This document shows, one piece after another, positions 10,367 through 18,983 of a DNA stretch of 64,000 nucleotides. Under the pieces are notes generated by a model. That model did no database searches. It was not told the DNA's origin and saw only the letters and a program-made list of their open reading frames with translations. The translations under genes were made by a program, and so were the position numbers. The stretch's first letter is position 1, and each line of letters starts with the position of its first letter. Origin of the DNA: Hymenobacter tibetensis (lineage in GTDB: Bacteria > Bacteroidota > Bacteroidia > Cytophagales > Hymenobacteraceae); the NCBI RefSeq assembly GCF_022827545.1, contig NZ_CP094669.1, positions 710,001 to 774,000 on the forward strand, in the 5' to 3' direction.

Positions 10367-11464
10367 ATGAAAGAATACGATTACCTGATTCTCGGGCATG
10401 GCATTGCGGGCGCCACCTTAGCGTGGGAGCTGCGCCGGCGGGGCCGGACGGTGCTGGTACTAGACGCAGACCGGCCTGATTCGGCCTCGAAGGTGGCGGC
10501 GGGCCTGATGAATCCGGTGGCGGGCAAACGGTTTGCGTTAGCTTGGCGGGCCGACGAGTTGCTTACCGCCGCCAGTACTTTGTACCAGGAAATAGGCCAG
10601 CATTTCGGGCAACAGTTCTTCGTTGAGTTACCAATCTGGAAGTTGTTTTCGTCGGTGGCGGAGCAGAACACTATGCTGGCCCGCAGTGCGGATATGCCCT
10701 GGCAGGATTTTGTAGAAGATGCGGGATCCGCCTTGCCCGCAACGGCTGGCGTCCGCGACGATTTTGGGGGGCTGCGCATCCGGCGGGGCGGCTACGTGCG
10801 GCTGCGCGAATTGCTGGCTGCTCTCACCTCCGAACAACTTGCTAATGGCGGGCTGCAGCATGAAACTTTCACTTGGGAACAACTCGTTATCGGCCCGGCT
10901 GGGGTTACCTATGCCGGCCGTGTGCGGGCGCGTCATCTGGTTTGTTGCGAAGGCGCAGGGGCCGTTGCAAACCCGTACTTTCATTGGTTGCCCATCACCC
11001 CAAACCAAGGAGAGGTCTTAGACGTTGTATGCTCGGGTCTTACAGAAAATCAGGTGCTTAACAAAGGCGCTTACGTGGTACCTCTCGGCAACGGAAGGTT
11101 TCGGGTAGGGGCTACGTACCGCTGGCCCCCGTTTGCCCCGGATACCACACCAGCGGCTCGCCAGGAGCTAAGCGAGCGGCTGGCGGCTACCACCAATCTG
11201 CCCTTTGCAGTGCAGGCACAGTGGGCAGGTGTTCGGCCCGCCGTGCGCGACCGGAAACCGCTGCTGGGGCGGCATCCGGAAGTGCCGGATTTGAGTATAT
11301 TTAATGGCTTCGGCTCGAAGGGTGTAATGCTGGCTCCGCGGCTGGCCATTCTGCTAGCTGACCATCTCGAGAATTCAGCCACAGAATTGTGGCCCGAAGT
11401 CAATATTAAGCGTTACCAAGCGTTGTATACTACGGCTCCTGGAGCCGTGCATTTCTCTTCTTGA
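10367..11464 (+). CDS. FAD-dependent oxidoreductase (DAO family)
   Basis: The product is a 365-residue flavoprotein of the D-amino-acid oxidase/glycine oxidase fold. The dinucleotide-binding motif GHGIAG is at residues 10-15 after a beta strand (YDYLILG), followed by the acidic strand end VLDAD. A second conserved block, GVRPAVRDRKPLLGRHP, and the C-terminal FNGFGSKGVMLAP fit the family. It resembles the C-terminal oxidase half of MnmC-like proteins, but without the methyltransferase half no tRNA role can be claimed. The start is the ATG at 10367; an in-frame TTG at 10349 is less likely. It is transcribed away from the MBL hydrolase. Confidence 0.85.
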   Translation: MKEYDYLILGHGIAGATLAWELRRRGRTVLVLDADRPDSASKVAAGLMNPVAGKRFALAWRADELLTAASTLYQEIGQHFGQQFFVELPIWKLFSSVAEQNTMLARSADMPWQDFVEDAGSALPATAGVRDDFGGLRIRRGGYVRLRELLAALTSEQLANGGLQHETFTWEQLVIGPAGVTYAGRVRARHLVCCEGAGAVANPYFHWLPITPNQGEVLDVVCSGLTENQVLNKGAYVVPLGNGRFRVGATYRWPPFAPDTTPAARQELSERLAATTNLPFAVQAQWAGVRPAVRDRKPLLGRHPEVPDLSIFNGFGSKGVMLAPRLAILLADHLENSATELWPEVNIKRYQALYTTAPGAVHFSS

Positions 11465-11523
11465 CATACAGCGGCCCACGCCCTGCTTTGGCGCCGCCTT
11501 TTTGCCTACTGCATTCGTTGACT

Positions 11524-14500
11524 ATGAAGCATCTATTCTTTTCACGGTGGTTCCGAGGGCTGGGCCACCACACAGTGGCAGGTGCCACCCTCATGCTCCT
11601 ACTGCTGTTGGTAGGTGGCTCGGTGCGAGGCCAGTCGGCGCAGGAGGAGTTTGGTCGGGTTCGGATTCAGTACAAGAACTTCGACTGGCAGGTACTGAAC
11701 ACCCAGAACTTCAACGTGTACTACTACGGGGGCGGCGACGTGAGTGCCCGCCGCGCCGCCGAATACGCCGAGAAGGAGCTACAGCGCATCACCGCGTTGG
11801 TGGGTTACTACCCGTACTCGAAAACCACCATCATGCTCTATAATTCCGTGGGCGACCTACGGCAGAGCAACATCGGGCTCGATTCCGATAAGTACCAAAC
11901 TGGTGGGGAAACCAACCTGCTGCGCATGAGCAAGGTGCAAATTGCCTTCAGTGGGCAGCAAACCCAGTTCAAGCGTGATCTGAGCTTCCAGATTACCCGG
12001 GTGCTGCTCAACGATATGATGTACGGTGGCTCGCTGAAGGAAGTCATCCAGAGCACGTACTTGCTGCAACTACCTGATTGGTTTGTGAGTGGTGCTTCGG
12101 CGTACGCCGCCGAGGGCTGGAGCGTGGACATGGACGACTACATGCGCGACATGACCAAGGAGTACGAGGGTAATCGTGCCGCACCGTTCTTCCTGCGCAA
12201 CCCGCAGTTGGCTGGCCAAAGCCTCTGGAACTACATTGCGGAGCGCTACGGCTACACCACCATCCAGAATATTCTAAACCTGACGCGCATTACCCGCGAC
12301 GTGGAAGTTGGCATCAGCTCTTCGCTGAATGTGCCCTACAAGGTGTTTCAGAAAGACTGGCTTGCTTATTACCGTCAGTTGAACGCCCAGCCGCAAACTC
12401 CTTTTGTGGAAGCTGATCAGGAGCGTGCCGTTACCAATAGCAACCGCAAAAACATTGTGTACTCGCAGTCGGTGCTGAGCCCGAATGGGCAGCAGCTAGC
12501 GTATGTGAGCAACGACCGGGGCCGCTACCGGGTGCTAGTAGTGAACCGCGATGGTTCGGGCCGTCGCACTATTCACCGGGCTGGCTACAAAACTCCAGGC
12601 CAGCAAGTGGAAACCCGGCTGCCGGTGCTAGCGTGGCGCGGCAACAGCCAAGTAGCCGTAGCTGAAATGACCAAAGGTGCTATGAGTCTGCGACTACGCC
12701 CAGCGGACGGCGGCGCGGCTGGCTTGCTGTCAAGAATAGGAGAGGCCTTGCCTTTCATTGGAGAGAAAGGGTCTGCCATCTTCGCGCCGTTTCAGCAGGT
12801 AATGGACCTGAGCTATTCGCCTGATGGCAAGGCCCTGGTATTTAGCGGCGTACAAAACGGGCAAAACGACCTGTATGTGCTACGGGCTGGTAGCCGCCGC
12901 CCCGAAAAGTTAACCACCGACGTATTCGATGATGTGCAACCTGTATTCCTGCCCAATGGCAGCGGCATCGTGTTCAGCTCCAATCGGTGGCTGGACTCGG
13001 CGGGTACCGCGAAAGGCAACTTTGGCGGTGTCGTCAACAACTACGACTTGTTCCTATACCACTTAGATGGTCGGGCGCAGCCGATAGAGTCGTTGGTTAG
13101 CACCATTTCCAACGAAGGTCGGCCACGTGCCATTTCCAACGAGGAAATTGTGTATCTAGGTGAAGAAAGCGGCGTTCGGAGCGTGTACCGTTACTCGCTA
13201 ACCACGCGCCAGCGGACGCCCATAAGCAGCTTCCGCTCCAACCTCAAGGATTTCGACTACAATGCTACCACTGGCACGTTGGGCTTTGTAGCTTCCAACC
13301 GGGCCCGGGACTTCGTGTATTTGTACCCGACCTATCCGATGCCGGAGAATCTGACGCTGTCCAAAACGGCTCGTCAAGAAACGCTGGAAGATCGGTCGAA
13401 GCCTACTGCATCGGTGGCGCCTAAGCCAGCCCCGGCTCCAACCACCGAGCCGGTGGTTGTGCCAGCGCCAACCGACGACACCACGTCACCCGCCCCGCAG
13501 CAGCAGCCCGCCAATACGGCCAACAAGCCCGTTAACACCAATAATTACGAGTTTGACGAAGACCTACCCGCCGACCGGACCACTACCCGCCGGACTGCGC
13601 GCGTGCCGTCGCCTACAGTAGCTGCTCCTCAGCCCACCGTGGCACTCGCCACCGAGGTAGCGGCACCTCTCGTCCCGTACCGCTATGACACTCGCTTCAG
13701 CGTGGATAATGTAGTGTCGTCGTTGGCCGTTGATCCACTGCTTGGTTTTGGTATCATTGGGCAGGCAGCTATGTCGGATCTGTTTGAAAACCACCGAATC
13801 CGAGCTGGTATCTTCGTTCTGACGGATTTGCGCACCAGCAAGATATTCGCAGAATACACCAACCTCGAGCACCGCTACGACTGGAGTATCCGCTACGACA
13901 AACAGGCTATCTTCTTCGATAACATTCCGATCAATAGCGTATTAGGTAGAGTGCGCTATGGGCGTCATGAGATTTCGCCTACCATCACGTACCCGCTCAC
14001 CAATAGCCTGAGTGTACGGGCTGGCCCGCGTTTCGTCAACGTGTCAAGCAACGCATACATAGATCTGTCGGAGAGGAATGATATCAACCGGAATTACCTT
14101 GGCTTCAACGGGGAGTTGGTGTTAGATAACTCGGTAACCACCGGCGTAAACATGTTGGAAGGCACCCGCATGAAGGTGGGTATGCTGCAACTCAATGCGT
14201 TGAATTCCGGCAAAGACTTCGGCAAGATCTACATTGACTTGCGTCACTACCAGAAAGTACACCGGCAGATTGTGTGGGCAAACCGCGCTAGCTACGGACA
14301 GTTTCTGGGCAACTCGCCCCAAACCTTCCGGCTTGGTGGCATGGACAACTGGCTGAACAACGACTTTGAGGGCGACAGACTGTTGACGCCTACCCCCGAC
14401 CCAGCCGAGATATTCTACCAGCAGTTTGCTACCAACTTGCGGGGTTTCAATTACAGCAAGCGTACTGGCCCACGCTATCTGCTCTTCAATTCCGAGCTAC

Positions 14501-14835
14501 GGGTGCCGATCATCCAGTACCTCTCGCGCAACCCTATTTACTCGGGCTTCTTCCGTAACCTTCAGTTGACCGCCTTCGGCGACGCTGGCACGGCCTACTC
14601 AGGCAACAACCCGTTCAACGAAAACAACTCCTACAACACTCAAATTTCGCAGTTGGCCGGTAACTCGTTCTCGGCTACGGTTATCAACTTCCGTAACCCA
14701 TTCCTAATTGGATACGGATTCGGTGTCCGGTCTACCATCCTAGGTTTCTACGGTAAGTTCGACATTGCTTGGGGCCAGGAAGACTACGTGCAAAAAGATC
14801 CTAAGCTCTATTTCACCTTGGGCTACGACTTCTAA
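11524..14835 (+). CDS. TolB-like propeller protein with C-terminal outer-membrane barrel
   Basis: This 1103-residue envelope protein has three parts. A signal peptide (about 1-37, ending VRGQ) is followed by an alpha/beta region resembling gluzincin-like peptidase-MA domains; its LPDWFVSGASAYAAE segment matches the family's E-G-x-A-E helix, but no HExxH motif is visible. Next are several PD40/TolB-type propeller blades (about 310-620) with repeats such as VLSPNGQQLAYVSND and MDLSYSPDGKALVF. A linker rich in proline, threonine and alanine (about 640-720) leads to a barrel of some 390 residues ending in the aromatic strand LYFTLGYDF. The start at the ATG of 11524 gives the best signal peptide. 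The function is unknown; close relatives are usually annotated as translocation protein TolB-like. Confidence 0.8.
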   Translation: MKHLFFSRWFRGLGHHTVAGATLMLLLLLVGGSVRGQSAQEEFGRVRIQYKNFDWQVLNTQNFNVYYYGGGDVSARRAAEYAEKELQRITALVGYYPYSKTTIMLYNSVGDLRQSNIGLDSDKYQTGGETNLLRMSKVQIAFSGQQTQFKRDLSFQITRVLLNDMMYGGSLKEVIQSTYLLQLPDWFVSGASAYAAEGWSVDMDDYMRDMTKEYEGNRAAPFFLRNPQLAGQSLWNYIAERYGYTTIQNILNLTRITRDVEVGISSSLNVPYKVFQKDWLAYYRQLNAQPQTPFVEADQERAVTNSNRKNIVYSQSVLSPNGQQLAYVSNDRGRYRVLVVNRDGSGRRTIHRAGYKTPGQQVETRLPVLAWRGNSQVAVAEMTKGAMSLRLRPADGGAAGLLSRIGEALPFIGEKGSAIFAPFQQVMDLSYSPDGKALVFSGVQNGQNDLYVLRAGSRRPEKLTTDVFDDVQPVFLPNGSGIVFSSNRWLDSAGTAKGNFGGVVNNYDLFLYHLDGRAQPIESLVSTISNEGRPRAISNEEIVYLGEESGVRSVYRYSLTTRQRTPISSFRSNLKDFDYNATTGTLGFVASNRARDFVYLYPTYPMPENLTLSKTARQETLEDRSKPTASVAPKPAPAPTTEPVVVPAPTDDTTSPAPQQQPANTANKPVNTNNYEFDEDLPADRTTTRRTARVPSPTVAAPQPTVALATEVAAPLVPYRYDTRFSVDNVVSSLAVDPLLGFGIIGQAAMSDLFENHRIRAGIFVLTDLRTSKIFAEYTNLEHRYDWSIRYDKQAIFFDNIPINSVLGRVRYGRHEISPTITYPLTNSLSVRAGPRFVNVSSNAYIDLSERNDINRNYLGFNGELVLDNSVTTGVNMLEGTRMKVGMLQLNALNSGKDFGKIYIDLRHYQKVHRQIVWANRASYGQFLGNSPQTFRLGGMDNWLNNDFEGDRLLTPTPDPAEIFYQQFATNLRGFNYSKRTGPRYLLFNSELRVPIIQYLSRNPIYSGFFRNLQLTAFGDAGTAYSGNNPFNENNSYNTQISQLAGNSFSATVINFRNPFLIGYGFGVRSTILGFYGKFDIAWGQEDYVQKDPKLYFTLGYDF

Positions 14836-14900
14836 GTCCAGATCAGCCACCCAGTACAGCTAGGCTTTGCAGCTTGTTTGTTGAAAAGCCAAGTCCGGAA

Positions 14901-14930
14901 GCCACCCAGAATATCTGGGTGGCTTTTTTT
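14901..14930 (+). terminator. Rho-independent terminator
   Basis: GCCACCCAGA (14901-14910) pairs with TCTGGGTGGC (14914-14923) around an ATA loop, followed by seven T residues. It ends the propeller-barrel gene and separates it from the next secreted protein. This also rules out start codons before about 14930 for that gene. Confidence 0.93.
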
Positions 14931-14997
14931 ATGTGGTTTTTATACCTTCTGCGTAGCAAGTGCTTTCCCTTGGCTCCACCCTACTTATCTGAAAAGC

Positions 14998-16521
14998 ATG
15001 AAACAGAAGTTACTCTTGCTCATGGCTGCTGTGTACCTGTTGCCAATGTGGCACGCGCACGCGCAATACAGCACCCCCGGTACCGGCCAGCGCTACACCC
15101 TCACGCAGCTAGCGGCAGCTTCTGGCGGCTACGTAACCCGTACTGCCGGCGCCTGGCTCATCAACGATACTATTCGGCTGGCCGCCACGGATACCCTGCG
15201 GATCAATACCAATGAGCTAATTCGAGCAGCTGACCGAGTGCAGGTACTTATAGATGGGGTGTTGCAGGTCACCCCACCCGACTCGGTGGTGTTCACTGCC
15301 CAGAATGCCGGGGCACCGTGGGTCGGTTTGTCGTTGAGCGGTACTAGCACGGGGTCGGTGCTGCGCCACACGGTGGTGGAGCGTAGTGGCGGGCTGCGTG
15401 TGCTGGACGCCAATGTGGAGCTAACCGATTGTGTGCTGCGCTACAATGTGTCCACGATTGGAACTCGCTTGATTAACAGCGGGGCGCTGAGTTTGTCGGG
15501 AAATCGGGCCCTGATACAGCGGTGCCGGTTTGTGCGCAATGCGCGTGCTGGTATCAACTCTCCTTCCAACCGCCCGACGTCTCCCATCATCGAGGACTGC
15601 ACCTTTTTGGAGAACGACACCGAAAATGGCAACTATCCGCAAATCAACCTGGGTACTGGCAACCCCACTTTCCCTATCCAAATTGAGGGCTGCACAGTTA
15701 TCGGCAACCCTGCAACCAACATGGCGGGTGGTATTGGGGTATCCAACCTGCTGGGCGGAACGGCTGTCACAACAGTTATTATTCGCCGCAATACGGTGCG
15801 CAACAACCGCTACGGCATTGCCGTCATTGGAGCTAACATCACTTCCTATGTGACGGGCAACGTGGTGGAAAACAACAACACCAATCCTAATGCCCAGACC
15901 GGTGGAAGTGGCCTCAACTTTCAAGGCAACCAAACGCAAACTGGGGTGGTGTCGCGGAACGTGTTGCGTGGCAACTTGTGGGGCGTGACGCTGCTCCGCA
16001 CAGGTACGGCGGGCGGGCCGGTAGTCAGCTTCGGCAACATAAGCAGCCGCGACACCACCGATGTGGGACTGAACCGTCTTGCAGGCAACGGCAACGGTGG
16101 GCAGACCTACGATTTCTATAACAACACGCCCGACGCAGTGAAAGCAGAAAACAACGATTGGGGTACGGCAACGGCCAGTCTCATCGAAGCCCACATCTTT
16201 CATCAGCCCGACCAAGCTAACCTGGGGCTCGTTGATTTTCAACCTTTCCGCCAGCCTTTGGGCACGCACAACCGCCGTAGTGCCGCGGCGCCCAGTGTGT
16301 ATCCTAACCCGGCCCACGCGGCTGTCACGTTCAAGCTAATCGGAGCCTCCCCGGCCCGTGTGCTGCTGCATGATGCTGCGGGCCACCTCGTGTTAAATGA
16401 GCTCCTGCAGCCCCTTGGTGGGCAGGCAGTGCTCCGCGCGCCGCAGTTGCGTCCAGGCCTGTATTGGTATCAACTCACGCAGGCAGATGTGGTTAGCACT
16501 GGTAAATTGATGATAGAATAA
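14998..16521 (+). CDS. secreted parallel beta-helix protein with T9SS sorting domain
   Basis: The 507-residue product has a signal peptide (MKQKLLLLMAAVYLLPMWHAHAQ) and a right-handed parallel beta-helix. The helix is recognised by regularly spaced repeats such as ALIQRCRFVRNARAGI, PIIEDCTFLEND, IQIEGCTVIGNPATN and VIIRRNTVRNNRYGI. The last 75 residues are a type A T9SS C-terminal domain starting at VYPNPAHAAVTF and ending in the strand STGKLMIE. It is therefore predicted to cross the outer membrane through T9SS and be processed by PorU. Such folds often bind or cleave polysaccharides, but no catalytic residues can be assigned. Confidence 0.88.
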   Translation: MKQKLLLLMAAVYLLPMWHAHAQYSTPGTGQRYTLTQLAAASGGYVTRTAGAWLINDTIRLAATDTLRINTNELIRAADRVQVLIDGVLQVTPPDSVVFTAQNAGAPWVGLSLSGTSTGSVLRHTVVERSGGLRVLDANVELTDCVLRYNVSTIGTRLINSGALSLSGNRALIQRCRFVRNARAGINSPSNRPTSPIIEDCTFLENDTENGNYPQINLGTGNPTFPIQIEGCTVIGNPATNMAGGIGVSNLLGGTAVTTVIIRRNTVRNNRYGIAVIGANITSYVTGNVVENNNTNPNAQTGGSGLNFQGNQTQTGVVSRNVLRGNLWGVTLLRTGTAGGPVVSFGNISSRDTTDVGLNRLAGNGNGGQTYDFYNNTPDAVKAENNDWGTATASLIEAHIFHQPDQANLGLVDFQPFRQPLGTHNRRSAAAPSVYPNPAHAAVTFKLIGASPARVLLHDAAGHLVLNELLQPLGGQAVLRAPQLRPGLYWYQLTQADVVSTGKLMIE

Positions 16522-16593
16522 CGGTAGAGCCGTCTAACAACGGGTGTCTCGGTTTGCTTCTCGATTTCACCTGCTAATCCGGGAGTTGGGTTG

Positions 16594-16601
16594 TATCTTT
16601 G
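16594..16601 (+). promoter_or_regulatory. possible -7 promoter box for ccmB
   Basis: TATCTTTG matches the Bacteroidota TAnnTTTG -7 element and stands 56 bases before the ccmB ATG. No good TTG element is visible at the expected upstream distance, so the call is tentative. Confidence 0.4.
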
Positions 16602-16657
16602 CGGTCCTGTTCACCAGCCGTCTTGCCGTGTTGCTTGTTCGTGAGATTTGGTATTTG

Positions 16658-17299
16658 ATGCTCAAAGACTTCCGTTTGGAATGGCGTCAGCGTGCGGCAC
16701 TCAACGGGATGCTGCTGTATGTGGGCAGCACGGTGTTCGTATGTTTTCTGAGCTTCTCGTTGAAGGGTGGTTTGCCGCCTGCACCGGCTTGGAACGCACT
16801 TTTCTGGATTATCCTGTTGTTTTCGGCGGTGAATGCCGTAGCCAAGGGCTTTCTACAGGAAAGCCGCGGGCGGATGCTCTACTACTATACACTGGTACCC
16901 CCACAAGCGGTTATTTTGGCCAAGATTGCCTACAACGCGCTGCTGCTGCTGGGCTTGGCGCTAGCGGGTCTCGGATTGTACATGATTGTGCTGGGCAATC
17001 CGGTGCAAGATCCCACGCTGTTTGTTGGTAATGTAGCCTTGGGGGCATTGGGTTTCGCCTCTACGCTCACACTGGTATCGGGCATTGCAGCCAAAGCCAC
17101 CAACAGCAATACATTAATGGTAGTGCTGGGCTTTCCGCTCATGATTCCGATGCTCCTGCTGCTCATTAAAGTTTCAAAAAACGCGCTGGATGGATTGGAG
17201 TTTGAAGCCAGTGAAAGTGCCTTGCTGACCTTGGTAGCCCTCAACCTAATTGTGGGGGCGGTGTCGTATCTGCTGTTTCCTTTTCTATGGCGAAGCTGA
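16658..17299 (+). CDS. ccmB: CcmB, haem export permease subunit
   Basis: CcmB is the membrane permease of the CcmAB ABC transporter, which drives release of holo-CcmE during System I cytochrome c maturation. The 213-residue protein starts MLKDFRLEWRQRAALNGMLLY, as is typical, and has six hydrophobic segments; the family usually has about 220 residues. An in-frame GTG at 16544 was rejected because the TATCTTTG promoter-like box at 16594-16601 lies inside that extension. The ATPase gene ccmA is not in the window. It begins the ccm block, 159 bases before ccmC. Confidence 0.9.
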   Translation: MLKDFRLEWRQRAALNGMLLYVGSTVFVCFLSFSLKGGLPPAPAWNALFWIILLFSAVNAVAKGFLQESRGRMLYYYTLVPPQAVILAKIAYNALLLLGLALAGLGLYMIVLGNPVQDPTLFVGNVALGALGFASTLTLVSGIAAKATNSNTLMVVLGFPLMIPMLLLLIKVSKNALDGLEFEASESALLTLVALNLIVGAVSYLLFPFLWRS

Positions 17300-17458
17300 T
17301 TCAACTACAGGAAAGCCAGCGCCACTCTGCCCAGGCTTTAAGAGAAAAAACATTTTCAATCGGTTGAATAACTTATCAGTTGAATTTGTTATTCCATGAA
17401 AAGTATAAGAGCAGGCTTTAGCAACGTATCGTTTCTACCTCTCAATTTCTGATTGCTC

Positions 17459-18130
17459 ATGAAAAATAATTGGTGGAAGGGCCTGGCAGCTATCCTGCTG
17501 CTTTACACAGCAGTATCAGGCTTTCTGTTGCCAGTGCCGCGGTTGGCCATCCTAAACGAAACAATTCGTAACCTCTACTTCCACGTGCCGATGTGGTTCG
17601 GGATGACCTTCATTCTGATAGCCTCCGTGTACTATTCTATCCGCTACCTGCGTACGCCCACTCCCCAACTGGATGTGCTGTCGCACGAAGCGGCCAAAAC
17701 CGGAATCTTGATGGGTATTGTGGGGCTAGCAACCGGCAGCATCTGGGCTAAATACACGTGGGGAACCTGGTGGACCAACGACCCCAAGCTCAACGGCGCA
17801 GCCATTGCCATGCTTATTTACGGCGCTTACCTAGTGCTGCGTTCCTCGTTCACCGACGAGCAGCAGCGGGCCCGAATTTCAGCCATCTACAACATCTTCG
17901 CCTTTGCCACGGCCATGCCGTTGTTCTACATTCTGCCGCGCCTCACCGACTCGTTGCACCCTGGCGCGGGTGGCAATCCGGCTTTCGCTAAGTATGACCT
18001 CGACGATAACATGCGGTTGGTGTTCTACCCAGCCGTAATTGGCTGGACGCTGCTAGCCTTCTGGTTGGCACAGGTAGCCACCCGCATTTCTTTGCTTAAA
18101 CTGAAAGTGTATGAAAAACAGCTTGTTTAA
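17459..18130 (+). CDS. ccmC: CcmC, haem-handling protein of cytochrome c maturation
   Basis: CcmC presents haem to the chaperone CcmE in the periplasmic membrane leaflet. The 223-residue protein has six membrane segments. Its tryptophan-rich haem-binding loop reads WGTWWTNDPKL (from residue 101), equivalent to the WGTWWVWDxR signature. His42 (in YFHVPMWF) and His167 (in DSLHPGAGG) stand where the two haem-ligating histidines are expected. The start is the ATG at 17459. Its 3' end overlaps the ccmD-like gene by 20 bases, so the two are probably translationally coupled. Confidence 0.92.
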   Translation: MKNNWWKGLAAILLLYTAVSGFLLPVPRLAILNETIRNLYFHVPMWFGMTFILIASVYYSIRYLRTPTPQLDVLSHEAAKTGILMGIVGLATGSIWAKYTWGTWWTNDPKLNGAAIAMLIYGAYLVLRSSFTDEQQRARISAIYNIFAFATAMPLFYILPRLTDSLHPGAGGNPAFAKYDLDDNMRLVFYPAVIGWTLLAFWLAQVATRISLLKLKVYEKQLV

Positions 18131-18392
18131 CCAGAGCAAGAGCCTTGCAAACTCGGGTGCTTTGCAGCTCAGGCTACGCAAAAGTGCTTTGTTGCTGCTC
18201 GCTTTGTTGTTGCCAGCGCTTCAGGCGGTTGCCCAAACCACCGACACACCCGAAATGGCCGATGCCTTCCGGAGCGACGGCAAGATATACGTGGTAGTAG
18301 CCGTGGTAACGGTGGTACTAGCCGGCCTGTTGGCGTTTTTGGTGTCGCTCGACCGGAAAGTAACTCGCTTGGAGCGGGAGTTGAAAGACTAG
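18111..18392 (+). CDS. ccmD: CcmD-like small membrane protein
   Basis: This 93-residue protein carries an N-terminal hydrophobic signal-like segment (LLLLALLLPALQAVAQ) followed by a single membrane helix (YVVVAVVTVVLAGLLAFLVSLDRKV) and a charged tail, DRKVTRLERELKD. The helix followed by a basic/acidic coiled tail is the CcmD pattern; CcmD helps release holo-CcmE from the CcmABC complex. CcmD is poorly conserved, so the call rests largely on position between ccmC and ccmE. A cleavable signal peptide would be atypical and is what makes it longer than the usual 40-70 residues. Confidence 0.75.
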   Translation: MKNSLFNQSKSLANSGALQLRLRKSALLLLALLLPALQAVAQTTDTPEMADAFRSDGKIYVVVAVVTVVLAGLLAFLVSLDRKVTRLERELKD

Positions 18393-18545
18393 CGAAGCAG
18401 CTGGACAGGGAAGTTCAAGATTCAACCTAGTTGAATATTTACTTGGATTCTCTGCCACTCAGTTGCCTTCTCGGGACCCTTCTGGGTGTTTTCTTTGTTA
18501 CAATAATCCCTGGCTCGGGCTGAGCCGTTAGGTTTCTTTTACAAC

Positions 18546-18974
18546 ATGAAAAAAGCACACATTCTGGCTATTGCTGTCATTGCTGTGGCCATTGGCATCA
18601 TCATGAGTGCCGCCGGCGACGCCAGTGTATACGTTTCTTTCAAAGAAGCTCGTGAGCGGGCTACCGAAGGAAACCTAACCAAGGTGCATGTAGTAGGGCG
18701 TTTGCCCCGCGACAACCAGAAGAACATTCTGGGTTTGGAGTACAACCCGGTCCTTGACCCTAACTACTTTGCTTTTACGCTGGTAGATACCAATAGGGTT
18801 GCCCAGCGCTGCATCTATTTCAACCCCAAGCCCCAAGATTTCGACAAGTCGGAACAGGTGGTGATTACGGGAGCCATGCGCAACGACATTTTCGTGGCCG
18901 ACAAGATTCTACTGAAGTGTCCTTCTAAGTACGTCGAGAAAGATCTGAAAGGCGCAACAGCAGGCATCAACTAA
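18546..18974 (+). CDS. ccmE: CcmE haem chaperone, CxxxY variant
   Basis: CcmE binds haem covalently in the periplasm and passes it to CcmF. The 142-residue protein has an N-terminal membrane anchor (residues 5-22) and an OB-fold beta domain (VHVVGRL, FAFTLVD, VVITGAM, FVADKILLKCPSKY). Classical CcmE attaches haem through the histidine of an HxxxY motif. Here the aligned position is C125-P-S-K-Y129, so this is the CxxxY type known from some sulfate reducers and archaea. The only other histidine outside the anchor is His48. It lies in the ccm block, 153 bases after the ccmD-like gene. Confidence 0.92.
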   Translation: MKKAHILAIAVIAVAIGIIMSAAGDASVYVSFKEARERATEGNLTKVHVVGRLPRDNQKNILGLEYNPVLDPNYFAFTLVDTNRVAQRCIYFNPKPQDFDKSEQVVITGAMRNDIFVADKILLKCPSKYVEKDLKGATAGIN

Positions 18975-18983
18975 CATAAGACA

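Noticed and set aside
15421..16317. 298-codon frame opposite the beta-helix cargo gene
   Set aside because: It is an antisense shadow; the plus-strand frame has a signal peptide, a beta-helix and a T9SS domain.
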